From Campylobacterota bacterium (GTDB lineage Bacteria; Campylobacterota; Campylobacteria; Campylobacterales; Thiovulaceae), in NCBI GenBank assembly GCA_030152305.1, contig JASKOM010000002.1, forward strand, positions 186,001-250,000: a stretch of DNA of 64,000 bases, given 5' to 3'. A program made the translations under genes and the position numbers. The notes under the pieces are model-generated. The model ran no database searches. It was not told the DNA's origin and saw nothing but the letters and a program-made list of their open reading frames with translations. Shown piece after piece: positions 17,667 through 26,975 of this stretch (position 1 is its first letter; each line of letters opens with the position of its first letter).

Positions 17667-18420
17667 TTGGAAATTATAACAAACTTAGTCGAACTCATCG
17701 AAAACGAACCTCGAATTTCTCATCGAGTTATCGCCGAACAAACACAGATTCAACAGAAAAATATCGTTGAACTTATTTAGTAAGTATGCCCATAAACTCG
17801 AACTATACGGTCTGATTCCGTTTAAAACGGAGGCAGTTTCTGAAACAAAACTTAAAGAAAATCCAGATTCAAAACCAACAAAAACTTTCTATCTCAATGA
17901 GCAACAAGCTACTTTGTTAATTTCGATGATGAGAAATAACGACATTGTTTTAGATTTCAAAGTCCGTTTAGTTAGCGAATTCTTTCGAATGCGAGAGCTT
18001 TTGCAAAATCAAAAATCGCAACCGCAAACTCAAAATCTACAACTTCCAGAAATCAAACATGAAACTCAACAAATTATCGAACTTGATAATTATTTTATGG
18101 CAACTGAAAAGTTAATTTCAAATTTGCAAAATATGAATCCAACGACTCTTTACCGACTTGATAAATATGTTCAGCGAAATCGTAACTTTTCACCGCTCGA
18201 ACATTTTGAGATCGATCTCCATTCGCAATTTTTTCTGCCAACTGAATTAGGCAAAATGATAAATAAATCAGCGGTTGAAGTTAATTTGATGATTGCAAAT
18301 AAAGGTTTTTAAGTTCGTGAAAATGGTGTTTGGAAAATGACCTCATCGGGTGAAGATTTGGGAATTTTGATCGTTGGAAAATATAATCAAATAAAATGGA
18401 AGTTGAAATCGATAATTTAA
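17667..18420 (+). pseudogene. Decayed Rha-type antirepressor (frameshift plus nonsense)
   Basis: From TTG 17667 the frame reads LVELIENEPRISHRVIAEQT as in the gene at 15223, then stops at a TAG near 17779. Removing one T in CTTATTTAG restores the reading ISKYAHKLELYGLIPF and joins the track ORF 17767-18312. That ORF stops where the intact copies have CAA (KGFQVRE); here it is TAA (18310-18312). Coding similarity continues to 18420 (QIKWKLKSII). Two independent lesions make sequencing error an unlikely sole explanation. One 9-mer copy (18340). Confidence 0.8.
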
Positions 18421-18428
18421 ATTCGTAG

Positions 18429-18449
18429 GGAATGGTCGCAGACCATTCC
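18429..18449. repeat. GGAATGGTC palindrome (variant)
   Basis: GGAATGGTC GCA GACCATTCC preceded by CGTAG. Both arms changed together relative to the GGAACGGT copies, a compensatory change suggesting the stem is maintained. Confidence 0.65.
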
Positions 18450-18462
18450 GATAAAAATGAAA

Positions 18463-18556
18463 AGATCCCGAAATAAATTGCAGGAGCTTCGTTTCAGGAT
18501 GACAGGTTTAATTTTGGATGATGACATTCTGAAAGCGATAGATTCTCGTAATCTCT
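18463..18556. repeat. Dispersed elements AGATCCCGAA and GACATTCTGAAAGCGA
   Basis: AGATCCCGAAATAAATTGCAGG then TTCAGGATGACA, followed by GATGACATTCTGAAAGCGATAG and CTCGTAATCTC. Two related elements in tandem fill the 213-base gap before the sugar transferase. Confidence 0.55.
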
Positions 18557-18633
18557 CGTGAAATATAAAAATAAATCAAACTAAATTAATAGCAATATAA
18601 TTTCACTAAAATCTACGAGGTAATAGATCAACT

Positions 18634-19239
18634 ATGATTTACAAAAAAATTATCAAACCTATTTTTGATAAAGTGTTCGCTTCTGTTTTGTTAATATCTG
18701 TTTCACCAATTATTTTAATAACTGCAATTTCGATTAAATTAACGATTGGAAGTCCAATATTTTTTCGACAACTTCGCCCTGGATTAAACGAGCAAATTTT
18801 CAAAATTTGGAAATTCAGAACAATGTCAAATGAACGAGATCAATTTGGTAATTTATTACCTGATGAAATGAGATTACGGGGTTTTGGCAAATTTGTTCGA
18901 AGTTTTTCTATCGATGAACTGCCACAATTATTAAATGTTGCTAAAGGTGAAATGTCTTTTATTGGACCTCGTCCGCTTTTACCTGAATATTTACCGTTGT
19001 ATTCAAATTTTCAAAAAGAACGACATTCTGTCAAAGCTGGAATTACTGGTCTTGCACAAATAAAAGGTCGAAATAATTTAAGTTGGAAAAACCGTTTTCG
19101 TTACGATGTATTTTATGCAAGACATTTATCATTTAAATTAGATTTATATATAATTTTTTTGACATTTTGGAAAGTTATTAAACGAAGTGATATTAATCAA
19201 ACTGGTAAAGCAACAGCTGATAAATTTACAGGAAAATAA
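18634..19239 (+). CDS. Undecaprenyl-phosphate sugar phosphotransferase (PglC-like)
   Basis: 201 residues, the size of a minimal bacterial sugar transferase. One N-terminal membrane segment (KVFASVLLISVSPIILITAISI), then GSPIFFRQLRPG, WKFRTM, SIDELPQLLNV, GEMSFIGPRPLLPEYL and AGITGLAQIKGRN, the family's catalytic blocks. It moves a phosphosugar from a UDP-sugar onto undecaprenyl phosphate at the cytoplasmic face, starting glycan assembly. The glycosyltransferase at 19242 begins two bases later. Confidence 0.88.
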   Translation: MIYKKIIKPIFDKVFASVLLISVSPIILITAISIKLTIGSPIFFRQLRPGLNEQIFKIWKFRTMSNERDQFGNLLPDEMRLRGFGKFVRSFSIDELPQLLNVAKGEMSFIGPRPLLPEYLPLYSNFQKERHSVKAGITGLAQIKGRNNLSWKNRFRYDVFYARHLSFKLDLYIIFLTFWKVIKRSDINQTGKATADKFTGK

Positions 19240-19241
19240 AT

Positions 19242-20087
19242 ATGAAAATAGTTGGAACGGTAATTTTATACAATCCTGATTCGCAGTTATCTGAACGAAT
19301 TAATAGCTATTTACCATTTGTTGAACAATTATATGTCATTGATAATTCTGACAAACAAAATGAATCTTTTTTTAATGACATTCTAGATATTAATAAATTA
19401 ATTTATGTTTGGAACGAATCTAATTTAGGAATTGCTGAAGCTTTAAATATAGCTTTACAAATGGCTTATAAAAATAATGCTGATTGGTTATTGACGATGG
19501 ACCAAGATAGCAGTTTTTCGCTTGAGTCAATTTCTATATATTTTCAATCTGTTAAAGAATTTATAAATATTAATCAAGTTGGGATCTTCGCTCCAAATTA
19601 TAATTATCACGGCAATCCTTCGAGCAATAATTTTTCTGATGAACAAATTGTTATTACTTCTGGTTCGTTAATTAATTTGGCAATTAGTAAATATATAGGT
19701 GATTTTGATAATAATTTATTTATCGATGAGGTGGATCATGATTATTGTCTTCGAATAATTAAACATGGTTACAGAGTTGTCATGTTTCGAGAAATAGATT
19801 TAATTCATAAATTAGGTAATCAAATAACTATAAAAAATATATTTGGTAATCCTATTAAAATAATGGGACATTCGCCATTACGGAATTATTATCAAGTTAG
19901 AAATGTTTTATATATGCGAAAAAAACATCATTTAAATTTTAATAAAATAACAAAGAGTCGTGTTAAATCTGTTAAAAAACATATTCGTCAAAATATTTTA
20001 TATGGTGATCATAAAATCGAACGAATCAAATTTGTGATACTTGCAATTAAAGATTTTTTATTTAATAACATGGGCAAATTATTATAA
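19242..20087 (+). CDS. Family 2 glycosyltransferase (rhamnosyltransferase-like)
   Basis: 281 residues. MKIVGTVILYNP start, VIDNSD, WLLTMDQDSSF (the DXD-type metal site) and DEVDHDYCLRI, as in rhamnosyltransferase-like GT2 enzymes. Donor and acceptor cannot be read from sequence. Coupled to the PglC-like gene, so both probably build one lipid-linked or surface glycan. One 9-mer copy (19724) is part of the DEVD codons. Confidence 0.82.
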   Translation: MKIVGTVILYNPDSQLSERINSYLPFVEQLYVIDNSDKQNESFFNDILDINKLIYVWNESNLGIAEALNIALQMAYKNNADWLLTMDQDSSFSLESISIYFQSVKEFININQVGIFAPNYNYHGNPSSNNFSDEQIVITSGSLINLAISKYIGDFDNNLFIDEVDHDYCLRIIKHGYRVVMFREIDLIHKLGNQITIKNIFGNPIKIMGHSPLRNYYQVRNVLYMRKKHHLNFNKITKSRVKSVKKHIRQNILYGDHKIERIKFVILAIKDFLFNNMGKLL

Positions 20088-20118
20088 CTTTTTAATAGAT
20101 AAAGTTCTTTTTGATAGA

Positions 20119-20149
20119 TTGTCTTAAATCTATGAAATCTCTTTATAAT
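20119..20149 (+). promoter_or_regulatory. Candidate gyrA promoter
   Basis: TATAAT at 20144-20149 with a possible TTGTCT at 20119-20124, about 35 bases before the gyrA start. Spacing of 19 bases is somewhat long. Confidence 0.4.
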
Positions 20150-20184
20150 GCTATATAGAAAAAATTATAGGAACATTTAAATTA

Positions 20185-22653
20185 ATGAATATATTTGAAA
20201 GTAATCAACCAGAAGATCTAAAAATAGAAGAAAGCCTTAAAAAAAGCTATTTAGATTATTCAATGAGTGTTATTGTTGGTAGAGCTTTACCAGATGTTCG
20301 AGACGGTTTAAAGCCTGTTCATAGACGAATTTTATATTCGATGAATGAATTAAATCTTTCACCAAAAGCACCTTTTAAAAAATCGGCTCGAATTACGGGG
20401 GATACTCTTGGAAAATATCATCCACATGGCGACAATGCAGTTTATGATGCTCTTGTTCGAATGGCTCAAGATTTTTCAATGAGAATTCCAATTGTTGATG
20501 GTCAAGGAAATTTCGGATCTATCGATGGCGATAATGCGGCAGCACAACGCTATACTGAAGCTCGTTTAACACATTATGCTGAAGAACTTTTAGCTGATAT
20601 CGATAAAAATACTGTTAATTTTGTTCCAAATTATGACGGTTCATTAACTGAACCAGAAGTTTTACCGTCAAGAGTTCCTAATTTATTAATTAACGGCAGT
20701 AACGGAATCGCTGTTGGTATGGCAACAAATATTCCACCTCATCGACCTGATGAAGTTATCGAAGGAGCTATTTATGTTCTCGATAATCAAAATGCTTCAA
20801 TTAATGATTTAATACAAATTGTTCGTGGTCCAGATTTTCCAACTGGTGGAAAAATTTTTGGTAAAGAAGGCATTTTAGATGCTTATCGAACTGGAAAAGG
20901 TCGAATAAAAATTCGTGCTAAAACTCATTATGAAACAAATGGAAATCGCGAAATTCTCGTTATTGATGAACTTCCGTATCAAGTTAATAAAGCTCGTTTA
21001 GTTGAACAAATTGCTGATCTTGTTCGAGATAAAAGTATCGAAGGAATTTCTGATATTCGAGATGAAAGCGACCGCGACGGTATTCGAGTTGTTATCGAAT
21101 TAAAACGAGGAGTTATGCGAGAAATCGTCGAAAATAATTTATATAAATCTACGAATCTTGAAACGACTTTTGGTATTAATTTATTAGCTATTCGAAATCG
21201 AGAACCTCGACTTTTTAATCTTCTTGATATTTTAAATGAATTTATTATTCATCGAAAAAGTGTTGTTATTCGACGAACTGTTTTTGAACTTTCAAAAAGT
21301 GAAAATAAAGCTCATATTCTCGAAGGTTTAATTGAAGCATTGAAAAATATCGATGAGGTCGTTTCGATTTTGCGAAAAAGTGAAAATATCGAAAATGGCA
21401 AAAAAGAGCTTCAAAATATTTTTAATTTTTCTGATAAACAGGCTTCGGCGATTCTTGATATGAAACTTCATCGATTAACATCTCTTGAATGGAGTAAATT
21501 AGAACTTGAACTTGAAGAATTAAAAATCGAAATTGCTGGTTATAAAGCGATTTTAGAAAATGATTCTGTTTTAAAAGATACGATTCGTGATGAGTTATTA
21601 GCGGTTAAATCTCGAATAAGTTCAAAACGAAAAACTGAAATTGAAGATGATTTTGCTGAAATTAACAAAGAAGATCTTATTCCGAATTTGCCAATGGTCG
21701 TAACGATTACAAATGGCGGTTATATAAAACGAACTCCGCTTTCACTTTATGAAAAACAGAGTCGAGGTGGAAAAGGCAAAATGGCACTTTCAACTTACGA
21801 TGATGATTTCGTGGCTAATTTTTATATAACTCATGCTCATGACACATTATTATTAATTACTAATTTTGGTCAATTATTTTGGCTCAAAGTTTATGAAATT
21901 CCTGAAACATCTCGAACTGCAAAAGGTAAAGCAATCGTTAATCTTGTTCAATTAAGAGAAAACGAAGAAATTCGTGGAATTATTCCGACTGCTGATTTTG
22001 ATGATCAAAAAAGCTTGATTTTCTTTACAAAAAAAGGTGTCGCAAAAAGAACTAATTTATCTGAATATTCGAATATTCGAACTTCTGGAGTTAAATCGAT
22101 TAATCTTGATGATAATGACGAAGTTGTTACAGCAAAAATAATAACAGACAAAATTAAATTTATTGCAATTTTTACGAGTTTAGGTCAAGCTGTTCGTTTT
22201 GAAGTTGCTGAAATTAGAGAAATTGGTCGAGTTTCTCGAGGTGTTACGGGAATTAGATTCAAATATGAAAGCGATTTTGTCGTCGATGCAATATTAATTC
22301 AAGATGAAAACGAAGAAATATTTATCGTTGGCGAAAATGGAGTTGGCAAAAAATCGCCAGTTTCATCTTATCGATTAACAAATCGAGGCGGATCTGGTGT
22401 TATTTCTATGAAATTAACAAATAAAACTGGCAAAAGAGTTGTTGGAGCTTTAACTGTTGATATCGAAAAAGATCTAGTTATTATGACCGAATCAGGCAAT
22501 ATCGTTCGATTATCGTTTGATGAAATTCGAACAACTTCCAGAAATACTAGTGGTGTAATTTTAGTTCGTGGTGATAAAGTTCTATCTGTTTCTACTTCAC
22601 CTCATCAAGAACCAATTCAAGAGCTAAATAACGATGAGGTTAGTTTAATATGA
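20185..22653 (+). CDS. gyrA: DNA gyrase subunit A
   Basis: 822 residues, normal length. The breakage-reunion domain carries [26 protein letters not shown] and the active-site tyrosine in [11 protein letters not shown] (about residue 125). The C-terminal half contains six-bladed wheel repeats with a GyrA box-like QSRGGKG. Introduces negative supercoils with GyrB. The quinolone-determining region reads GDNAVYDAL, so the key serine position is alanine, which is worth noting but not proof of resistance. Three 9-mer copies (20736, 21351, 22632). Confidence 0.97.
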   Translation: MNIFESNQPEDLKIEESLKKSYLDYSMSVIVGRALPDVRDGLKPVHRRILYSMNELNLSPKAPFKKSARITGDTLGKYHPHGDNAVYDALVRMAQDFSMRIPIVDGQGNFGSIDGDNAAAQRYTEARLTHYAEELLADIDKNTVNFVPNYDGSLTEPEVLPSRVPNLLINGSNGIAVGMATNIPPHRPDEVIEGAIYVLDNQNASINDLIQIVRGPDFPTGGKIFGKEGILDAYRTGKGRIKIRAKTHYETNGNREILVIDELPYQVNKARLVEQIADLVRDKSIEGISDIRDESDRDGIRVVIELKRGVMREIVENNLYKSTNLETTFGINLLAIRNREPRLFNLLDILNEFIIHRKSVVIRRTVFELSKSENKAHILEGLIEALKNIDEVVSILRKSENIENGKKELQNIFNFSDKQASAILDMKLHRLTSLEWSKLELELEELKIEIAGYKAILENDSVLKDTIRDELLAVKSRISSKRKTEIEDDFAEINKEDLIPNLPMVVTITNGGYIKRTPLSLYEKQSRGGKGKMALSTYDDDFVANFYITHAHDTLLLITNFGQLFWLKVYEIPETSRTAKGKAIVNLVQLRENEEIRGIIPTADFDDQKSLIFFTKKGVAKRTNLSEYSNIRTSGVKSINLDDNDEVVTAKIITDKIKFIAIFTSLGQAVRFEVAEIREIGRVSRGVTGIRFKYESDFVVDAILIQDENEEIFIVGENGVGKKSPVSSYRLTNRGGSGVISMKLTNKTGKRVVGALTVDIEKDLVIMTESGNIVRLSFDEIRTTSRNTSGVILVRGDKVLSVSTSPHQEPIQELNNDEVSLI

Positions 22654-23129
22654 TCGAAATAGGACAAATAGTTCCTGATTTCTGTTTGCCAACAGCTGAC
22701 GAAATCGAATTATGTCTGCGAGATATAAAAGGTGGTTGGTTAATAATTTATTTTTATCCAAAAGATAATACACCTGGTTGCACAACTGAAGCTATTGATT
22801 TTTCAGAAAATATGAATGAATTAATCGAACTTGAGACGACCGTGATTGGAATTTCGCCTGATGCACCAATTAAACATAGAAAATTTATAGATCAACATAA
22901 TTTAAAGTCTATTTATTTATCAGATGAAAGTCGAGATGTTGCTAAAATATTTGGAGCTTATGGTTTAAAGAAAAATTATGGCAAAGAAAGTTTAGGCATT
23001 ATTCGTTCAACTTTTATAATTAATCCAAAAGGCGAAATTGCTTATATTTGGCAAAATATAAAAGTTGCTGGTCATGTTCAAAAAGTAATCGAAACCCTAA
23101 AAAAAATACAAATTAATTATTTAACTTAA
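22650..23129 (+). CDS. bcp: Thioredoxin-dependent peroxiredoxin, Bcp/PrxQ type
   Basis: 159 residues with the peroxidatic motif [15 protein letters not shown]; cysteine about residue 46. Reduces hydrogen and organic peroxides. Start overlaps the gyrA stop by four bases (ATGA), so both are probably co-transcribed. No resolving cysteine five residues downstream is present, as in some 1-Cys Bcp proteins. Confidence 0.93.
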   Translation: MIEIGQIVPDFCLPTADEIELCLRDIKGGWLIIYFYPKDNTPGCTTEAIDFSENMNELIELETTVIGISPDAPIKHRKFIDQHNLKSIYLSDESRDVAKIFGAYGLKKNYGKESLGIIRSTFIINPKGEIAYIWQNIKVAGHVQKVIETLKKIQINYLT

Positions 23130-23154
23130 TGTTTTATTTTTAGATTACATGATG

Positions 23155-23181
23155 ACTTCTTATAAAAAAATTATAAGAAGT
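23155..23181. terminator. Bidirectional terminator between bcp and the CDF gene
   Basis: ACTTCTTATAA / TTATAAGAAGT, an 11-bp perfect stem with a five-A loop between two convergent genes. Confidence 0.7.
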
Positions 23182-23195
23182 TAATGTTATTTATT

Positions 23196-24089
23196 TTAAT
23201 AATTTTCTCTGAAAAGAGGTTCGTTTAACTCTTTTTTTACTTCAGGTTGAATAACCGAATGATTAATTCCAAATTTTTTTAATATTAGTTCTATTTCAGT
23301 AATTATTTTTTCTGTTTCTAAGATTGATAAATTTTTTTCTAAAGTTAAATGAGTATAAAAAAATGAATGTCGTGGAGATGGTTCGATGAGGTGGGCATGA
23401 TGCAAACCATGAACATTATTAATTTTTATAATTTCATGTTCAATTTCTTCGATATCAATAGAATGATGAATATCCATTAAAGATCGAAAACTTATTATTA
23501 CTAATGGCAAAGTTGCAAATATAATATAAACAGAAAATAAAATACCTAATAATTTATCAATAATATAAATATTAAAAAAATAAATCATGAATCCGCCAAT
23601 AATAACAGCAAGAGACAATAATGAATCGCCTAAAAAATGTAAATATGCAGAACGAATATTTAAGTCTTTTTTATTTTCTTGAAGATTTTGCAAAATATAG
23701 GCACTTAGTCCATTTGCAATAAGAGCAATAACAGCTACAAACATAATAGTTTTTCCATCAACAATTTCATTATTTATTTGATCTGAAAAAAATATCATAG
23801 ATAGTGATTCGTATAAAACAAAACTCATTGTAATAATTAATAATGTTGAATTTACAAATGTTGCCATCATTTCGGCTCGAATATAACCAAAACTATTTTT
23901 ACTTGTTGCTCCACGAGTTGCAAACAAAGAAGCTAAAAATGAGATTATTATCGAAATAATATCTCCAAAATTATGTAATGCATCTGTAATTAATGCCACA
24001 GAATTAGAAATAAGTCCGAAAATAATCTCAACAACAACAATGAGAATATTTAAAAGAACAATAAAAAGAAATTTTGTTGTTTTTGACAT
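23196..24089 (-). CDS. Cation diffusion facilitator metal exporter
   Basis: 297 residues with six hydrophobic segments. HNFGDI and DALHNFGD (about residue 38) form the TM2 metal site, and HFLGDS (about 153) gives the TM5 site, the HxxxD pattern of zinc-type CDF proteins. The C-terminal cytoplasmic domain has HHAHLIEPSPRH, typical of CzcD-like members. Exports Zn2+ or similar ions in exchange for protons. Convergent with bcp. One 9-mer copy (23384). Confidence 0.88.
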   Translation of the reverse strand: MSKTTKFLFIVLLNILIVVVEIIFGLISNSVALITDALHNFGDIISIIISFLASLFATRGATSKNSFGYIRAEMMATFVNSTLLIITMSFVLYESLSMIFFSDQINNEIVDGKTIMFVAVIALIANGLSAYILQNLQENKKDLNIRSAYLHFLGDSLLSLAVIIGGFMIYFFNIYIIDKLLGILFSVYIIFATLPLVIISFRSLMDIHHSIDIEEIEHEIIKINNVHGLHHAHLIEPSPRHSFFYTHLTLEKNLSILETEKIITEIELILKKFGINHSVIQPEVKKELNEPLFRENY

Positions 24090-24189
24090 ATAAAAAAATC
24101 CTTAAAAAAATTTTAATATCTCATTTTACAACAACAAACATCTTGATAGATAAAATCATGTCAATCAAATTGACTGAAAAACTTTGTGA

Positions 24190-24299
24190 TTAAGCTGTAA
24201 TAGCTTTCAATTCACTGTAAGCCCAATTAACTAACTTACTTTTTTCTTCCATTTCCATTTTGATATAAATATTTGCACTTTGATATTTATCTGTTGGAA
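24190..24299 (-). other. Possible 3' remnant of a gene next to the CRISPR array
   Basis: The minus strand reads LPTDKYQSANIYIKMEMEEK then SKLVNWAYSELKAITA and a stop at 24190, with no start of its own. The frame stays open back through the first CRISPR repeat and spacer. It looks like the C-terminus of an unidentified protein truncated by array growth, or a chance open frame. The rest of 24090-24299 holds nothing else I can name. Confidence 0.3.
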
Positions 24300-24534
24300 G
24301 TTCAGTGATCCCTATAAGGGTATGAGAATGGGGGTGGGTATACCCCCGGCCTCTTCGGCCTACCTCAGTTCAGTGATCCCTATAAGGGTATGAGAATATT
24401 CTCTCAAGATACAACAGAGAAACTTGGAGAAATTGGTTCAGTGATCCCTATAAGGGTATGAGAATCTCTGTGAAAGAGATACCGTATTTGTGATAATGGA
24501 CGGAGTTCAGTGATCCCTATAAGGGTATGAGAAT
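24300..24534 (-). CRISPR. CRISPR array, four identical 30-bp repeats, three spacers
   Basis: Repeat starts at 24300, 24368, 24436 and 24505, each 30 bp and identical (plus-strand reading begins GTTCAGTGATCCCTATAAGG). Spacers are 38, 38 and 39 bp. The minus-strand repeat ends in CACTGAAC, close to the usual GAAAC end, and contains CCCT-TAT-AGGG, so I orient transcription leftward from the AT-rich region next to the cas operon. Spacer 1 is GC-rich and self-complementary; spacers 2 and 3 look ordinary. The array is short but perfectly conserved. Confidence 0.93.
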
Positions 24535-24717
24535 CCTGTTTTTCTCGATAAAACTGATGTTTTGATTTTACAAACTTCCTTAAGTTTTGCTTAGAAAAAG
24601 ATGAAAATCTTTTAAAATACCGATAAAATCAATATATTGTCTCTTTTGAATTATAATCTATTTTTATTATTTTTTATAACCCTTTTGACGAGTGGAATTG
24701 TATATAATTTTATCTTA

Positions 24718-24761
24718 AAACAAACTTAATGATAAAATCTTTTTTTTTATTAAGTTTGTTT
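24718..24761. terminator. 13-bp inverted repeat in the probable CRISPR leader region
   Basis: AAACAAACTTAAT (24718-24730) and ATTAAGTTTGTTT (24749-24761) around an 18-base loop with a T-run. It could terminate the minus-strand operon before the array or act as a leader structure. Confidence 0.5.
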
Positions 24762-24830
24762 ATAAAAAATATAGCTAAAAAAATTTATTGAAATAAATAT
24801 ATTAAATCTTGAACAAAATCAAAAACGAAA

Positions 24831-24940
24831 TCATGCATGACTTTTTTTAACGATAAAAACAGTGTTTTTATTTGTATATTATAATTAATAATTATTATTT
24901 TACACTGTTTTTATGACTCAAAAAATGAGATCATGCATGA
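24831..24940. repeat. Nested inverted repeat between array and primase-like gene
   Basis: Two identical palindromes TCATGCATGA (24831-24840 and 24931-24940) flank a 13-bp inverted repeat ATAAAAACAGTGT / ACACTGTTTTTAT (24853-24865, 24902-24914), with an AT-only centre. The arrangement is almost symmetric over 110 bp. Regulatory site, leader anchoring sequence or origin-like structure are all possible. The rest of the 24535-24997 gap holds no gene that I can see. Confidence 0.6.
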
Positions 24941-24997
24941 AAATTTTGCACTATTTTTATTATTTAACAGTTATACAAACTATTCATTTTTATAATT

Positions 24998-25963
24998 TTA
25001 GTCAATACCGTTAAATCGCCTAATTAAATCTTCGACTTCTGGAATATTTCGTAAATATTTTAAAAGATATACATTTTTTTCTTTTAATGGATGTCGAATA
25101 ACAAGTTGATCATCGATAAAAGAGTAATAACCACCGCTAGAAATCTCACCAACTCGAGAAAATTGAATAGTGCCGTTCTCATTAATGCGAATTGGTCGGA
25201 ATCCTAGATCATATCTTAACTCTTCTATAATTTCATAAGAAATATTTTCTTGAATATATTCCCTAAATTGATTATTTGAACTTTGTTCATTATAAACTAC
25301 TTGATGAACGGGTTGAGAATTTTGAATTCTATTTGATGAAAGCCTATTTTGATTAAATTTATTTTGAAAAAATCGCGGAATATTCGAGCCTTCGTTCCAA
25401 CCAATAATATCAGCTTCGCGATTCAAAGGAGCTTGATAACCAGCGAAATTTTTCATCGAAACATCAAGATTAAACTCATCAAAAATTTCTTCGCGAAGTG
25501 TTGCATCAATAGTTTCAAGAACATAACCAATAATATCACTATTAAATTCGATATCAACAAACAAAAGCCCTTTTAAATTAAAAACTTTTTCACCGTTTTC
25601 TTTTATTTTGCCAAACGAACGGCTTTTATAAATTACAAATTTATAATCATTATTTTTCATAACTTCAACAATATTATGAGCTGTTTGTTCGTTATAAATA
25701 TTATCAAAATCAAGAAAAACATAATCTAATTTATTAACTAAATGATTTTGCAAATGAGCTTGATCTCTCAAAGTTCGAACACTTCGTTGAAGTGGATAAT
25801 TTAAAATAAATTCATTTGCAATTAAAACACCGACTTGCAAAATCAAATCGATAAAATCAGAATCATCAATATCAACATTATAAAAATCAAAAGCATGATC
25901 TTCACGATATGGATAAATCACTTTGTCTTTAACATAACTTCCACGAAATGCTGTAAAAATCAT
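24998..25963 (-). CDS. Putative primase-polymerase-like protein of the cas operon
   Basis: About 321 residues from ATG 25963, which has AAAAGGAAGACA before it; the track start at 26014 lies inside cas1. Not a family I can name with certainty. It has LDYVFLDFDN (D85, D87), YKSRSFG (about 112-118) and LLFVDI (D137), then NFAGYQAPL. This order resembles the three catalytic motifs of archaeo-eukaryotic primases (hhDhD, SxH-like, hhD), although the usual histidine is not obvious. CRISPR-associated primase-polymerases are known in other adaptation loci. The gene follows cas1 after 13 bases. Function is inferred. Confidence 0.45.
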   Translation of the reverse strand: MIFTAFRGSYVKDKVIYPYREDHAFDFYNVDIDDSDFIDLILQVGVLIANEFILNYPLQRSVRTLRDQAHLQNHLVNKLDYVFLDFDNIYNEQTAHNIVEVMKNNDYKFVIYKSRSFGKIKENGEKVFNLKGLLFVDIEFNSDIIGYVLETIDATLREEIFDEFNLDVSMKNFAGYQAPLNREADIIGWNEGSNIPRFFQNKFNQNRLSSNRIQNSQPVHQVVYNEQSSNNQFREYIQENISYEIIEELRYDLGFRPIRINENGTIQFSRVGEISSGGYYSFIDDQLVIRHPLKEKNVYLLKYLRNIPEVEDLIRRFNGID

Positions 25964-25976
25964 TGTCTTCCTTTTA

Positions 25977-26945
25977 TTAATAAACAAATGGCTTATAAGT
26001 TTCGCCACCTTCAATATATGCTCTCAATTTATTTACTTCAATTCTTATTCGATCTCGCCAACTTATGCCGTCGAAAGTTTCTGATAATTTTTTTGCAATT
26101 TGAATTTCAACTTTTTTAATGCCGTCTCGAGAGAAACGAAAATTACTGTCAAAATCTGAAGCATCTATTAATCTACTATTTAATAATTCAAAAATAATAT
26201 TATCAGCAATAATTGGCTTAAAAATTTCTGCAATATCTAAATGCAATGAAAATTCTCGTTCATTTGTTTCATGTAAAAAACTAACTCGAGGATCAAGTTT
26301 TGTTTTAAAAATTTCGTGCAAAGTAACCGTGTAAACTCGTGTATTTAAATAAGAAATCAATGAATTAATATTATCTCGAGGTGGTCGTTTGCTTCGTTCT
26401 ACAAAATTAAATTCTCGCTGATTATTAATAATATGATTCCAACATTGATAATAACCTTTTTTAAAATATCCTTCAAAGCCCATTAATTGCTCGATATTTT
26501 CGCTATTTTTTATAAATTCAAGTGGTTTTTCTCTAAAAAACTTTATTCCAAATCGTTCGCAATTATTAGCTGAATTATGCAAAGACCCAACTATAAAACT
26601 TTTTGCAATAAATAATCTTTTTCGACTATTTAATAAAGTTTTAACTTGCTCAACAAGAATATTTCCATCTTTTAATATTCGTTCTTCTGAAAATGGTTGA
26701 AAAGTGCCTCGAAAATAATTTTGCTGAAATATATGAAGTGTTATATTTTCACGACTCAAAACAGAAAGAACTTTTGTATCAAGATGAACATGAGATAAAA
26801 TATAAAGTTCATCTATGCCATAAAATGGAATTCTTTCTTCTTTTGAGTCGCTTTTAAAAATGAGAGAATTATCTTTATATAATAATTCTCCGTTTGTAAT
26901 AATAAAATGAGATTTTGATCTATTTTTTACCGAAGATAAAATCAT
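25977..26945 (-). CDS. cas1: CRISPR adaptation integrase Cas1
   Basis: 322 residues. The catalytic triad expected for Cas1 is visible as E158 (MGFEGYFKKGYY), H225 (RVSFLHE) and D237 (HLDIAEIFKP). The N-terminal beta domain starts with SHFIITNGELLYKDNSLIF. Closest in style to the Cas1 of type I-B loci (SHVHLDTKVLSVLSRENITLHIF). With Cas2 it inserts new spacers at the leader end. Apparently intact, although the nearby array holds only three spacers. Confidence 0.93.
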   Translation of the reverse strand: MILSSVKNRSKSHFIITNGELLYKDNSLIFKSDSKEERIPFYGIDELYILSHVHLDTKVLSVLSRENITLHIFQQNYFRGTFQPFSEERILKDGNILVEQVKTLLNSRKRLFIAKSFIVGSLHNSANNCERFGIKFFREKPLEFIKNSENIEQLMGFEGYFKKGYYQCWNHIINNQREFNFVERSKRPPRDNINSLISYLNTRVYTVTLHEIFKTKLDPRVSFLHETNEREFSLHLDIAEIFKPIIADNIIFELLNSRLIDASDFDSNFRFSRDGIKKVEIQIAKKLSETFDGISWRDRIRIEVNKLRAYIEGGETYKPFVY

Positions 26946-26975
26946 TCGATTTTAATTTTGATTTTGATGAGGTGA

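Noticed and set aside
14781-18556. Insertion sequence or prophage around the antirepressor cassettes
   Set aside because: No transposase, integrase, structural or packaging gene is present and no clear attachment-site duplication was seen; only short palindromic repeats.
24300-24534. Simple tandem repeat instead of CRISPR
   Set aside because: Four exactly conserved 30-bp units separated by unrelated 38-39-bp spacers next to cas1 and cas2 are a CRISPR array.
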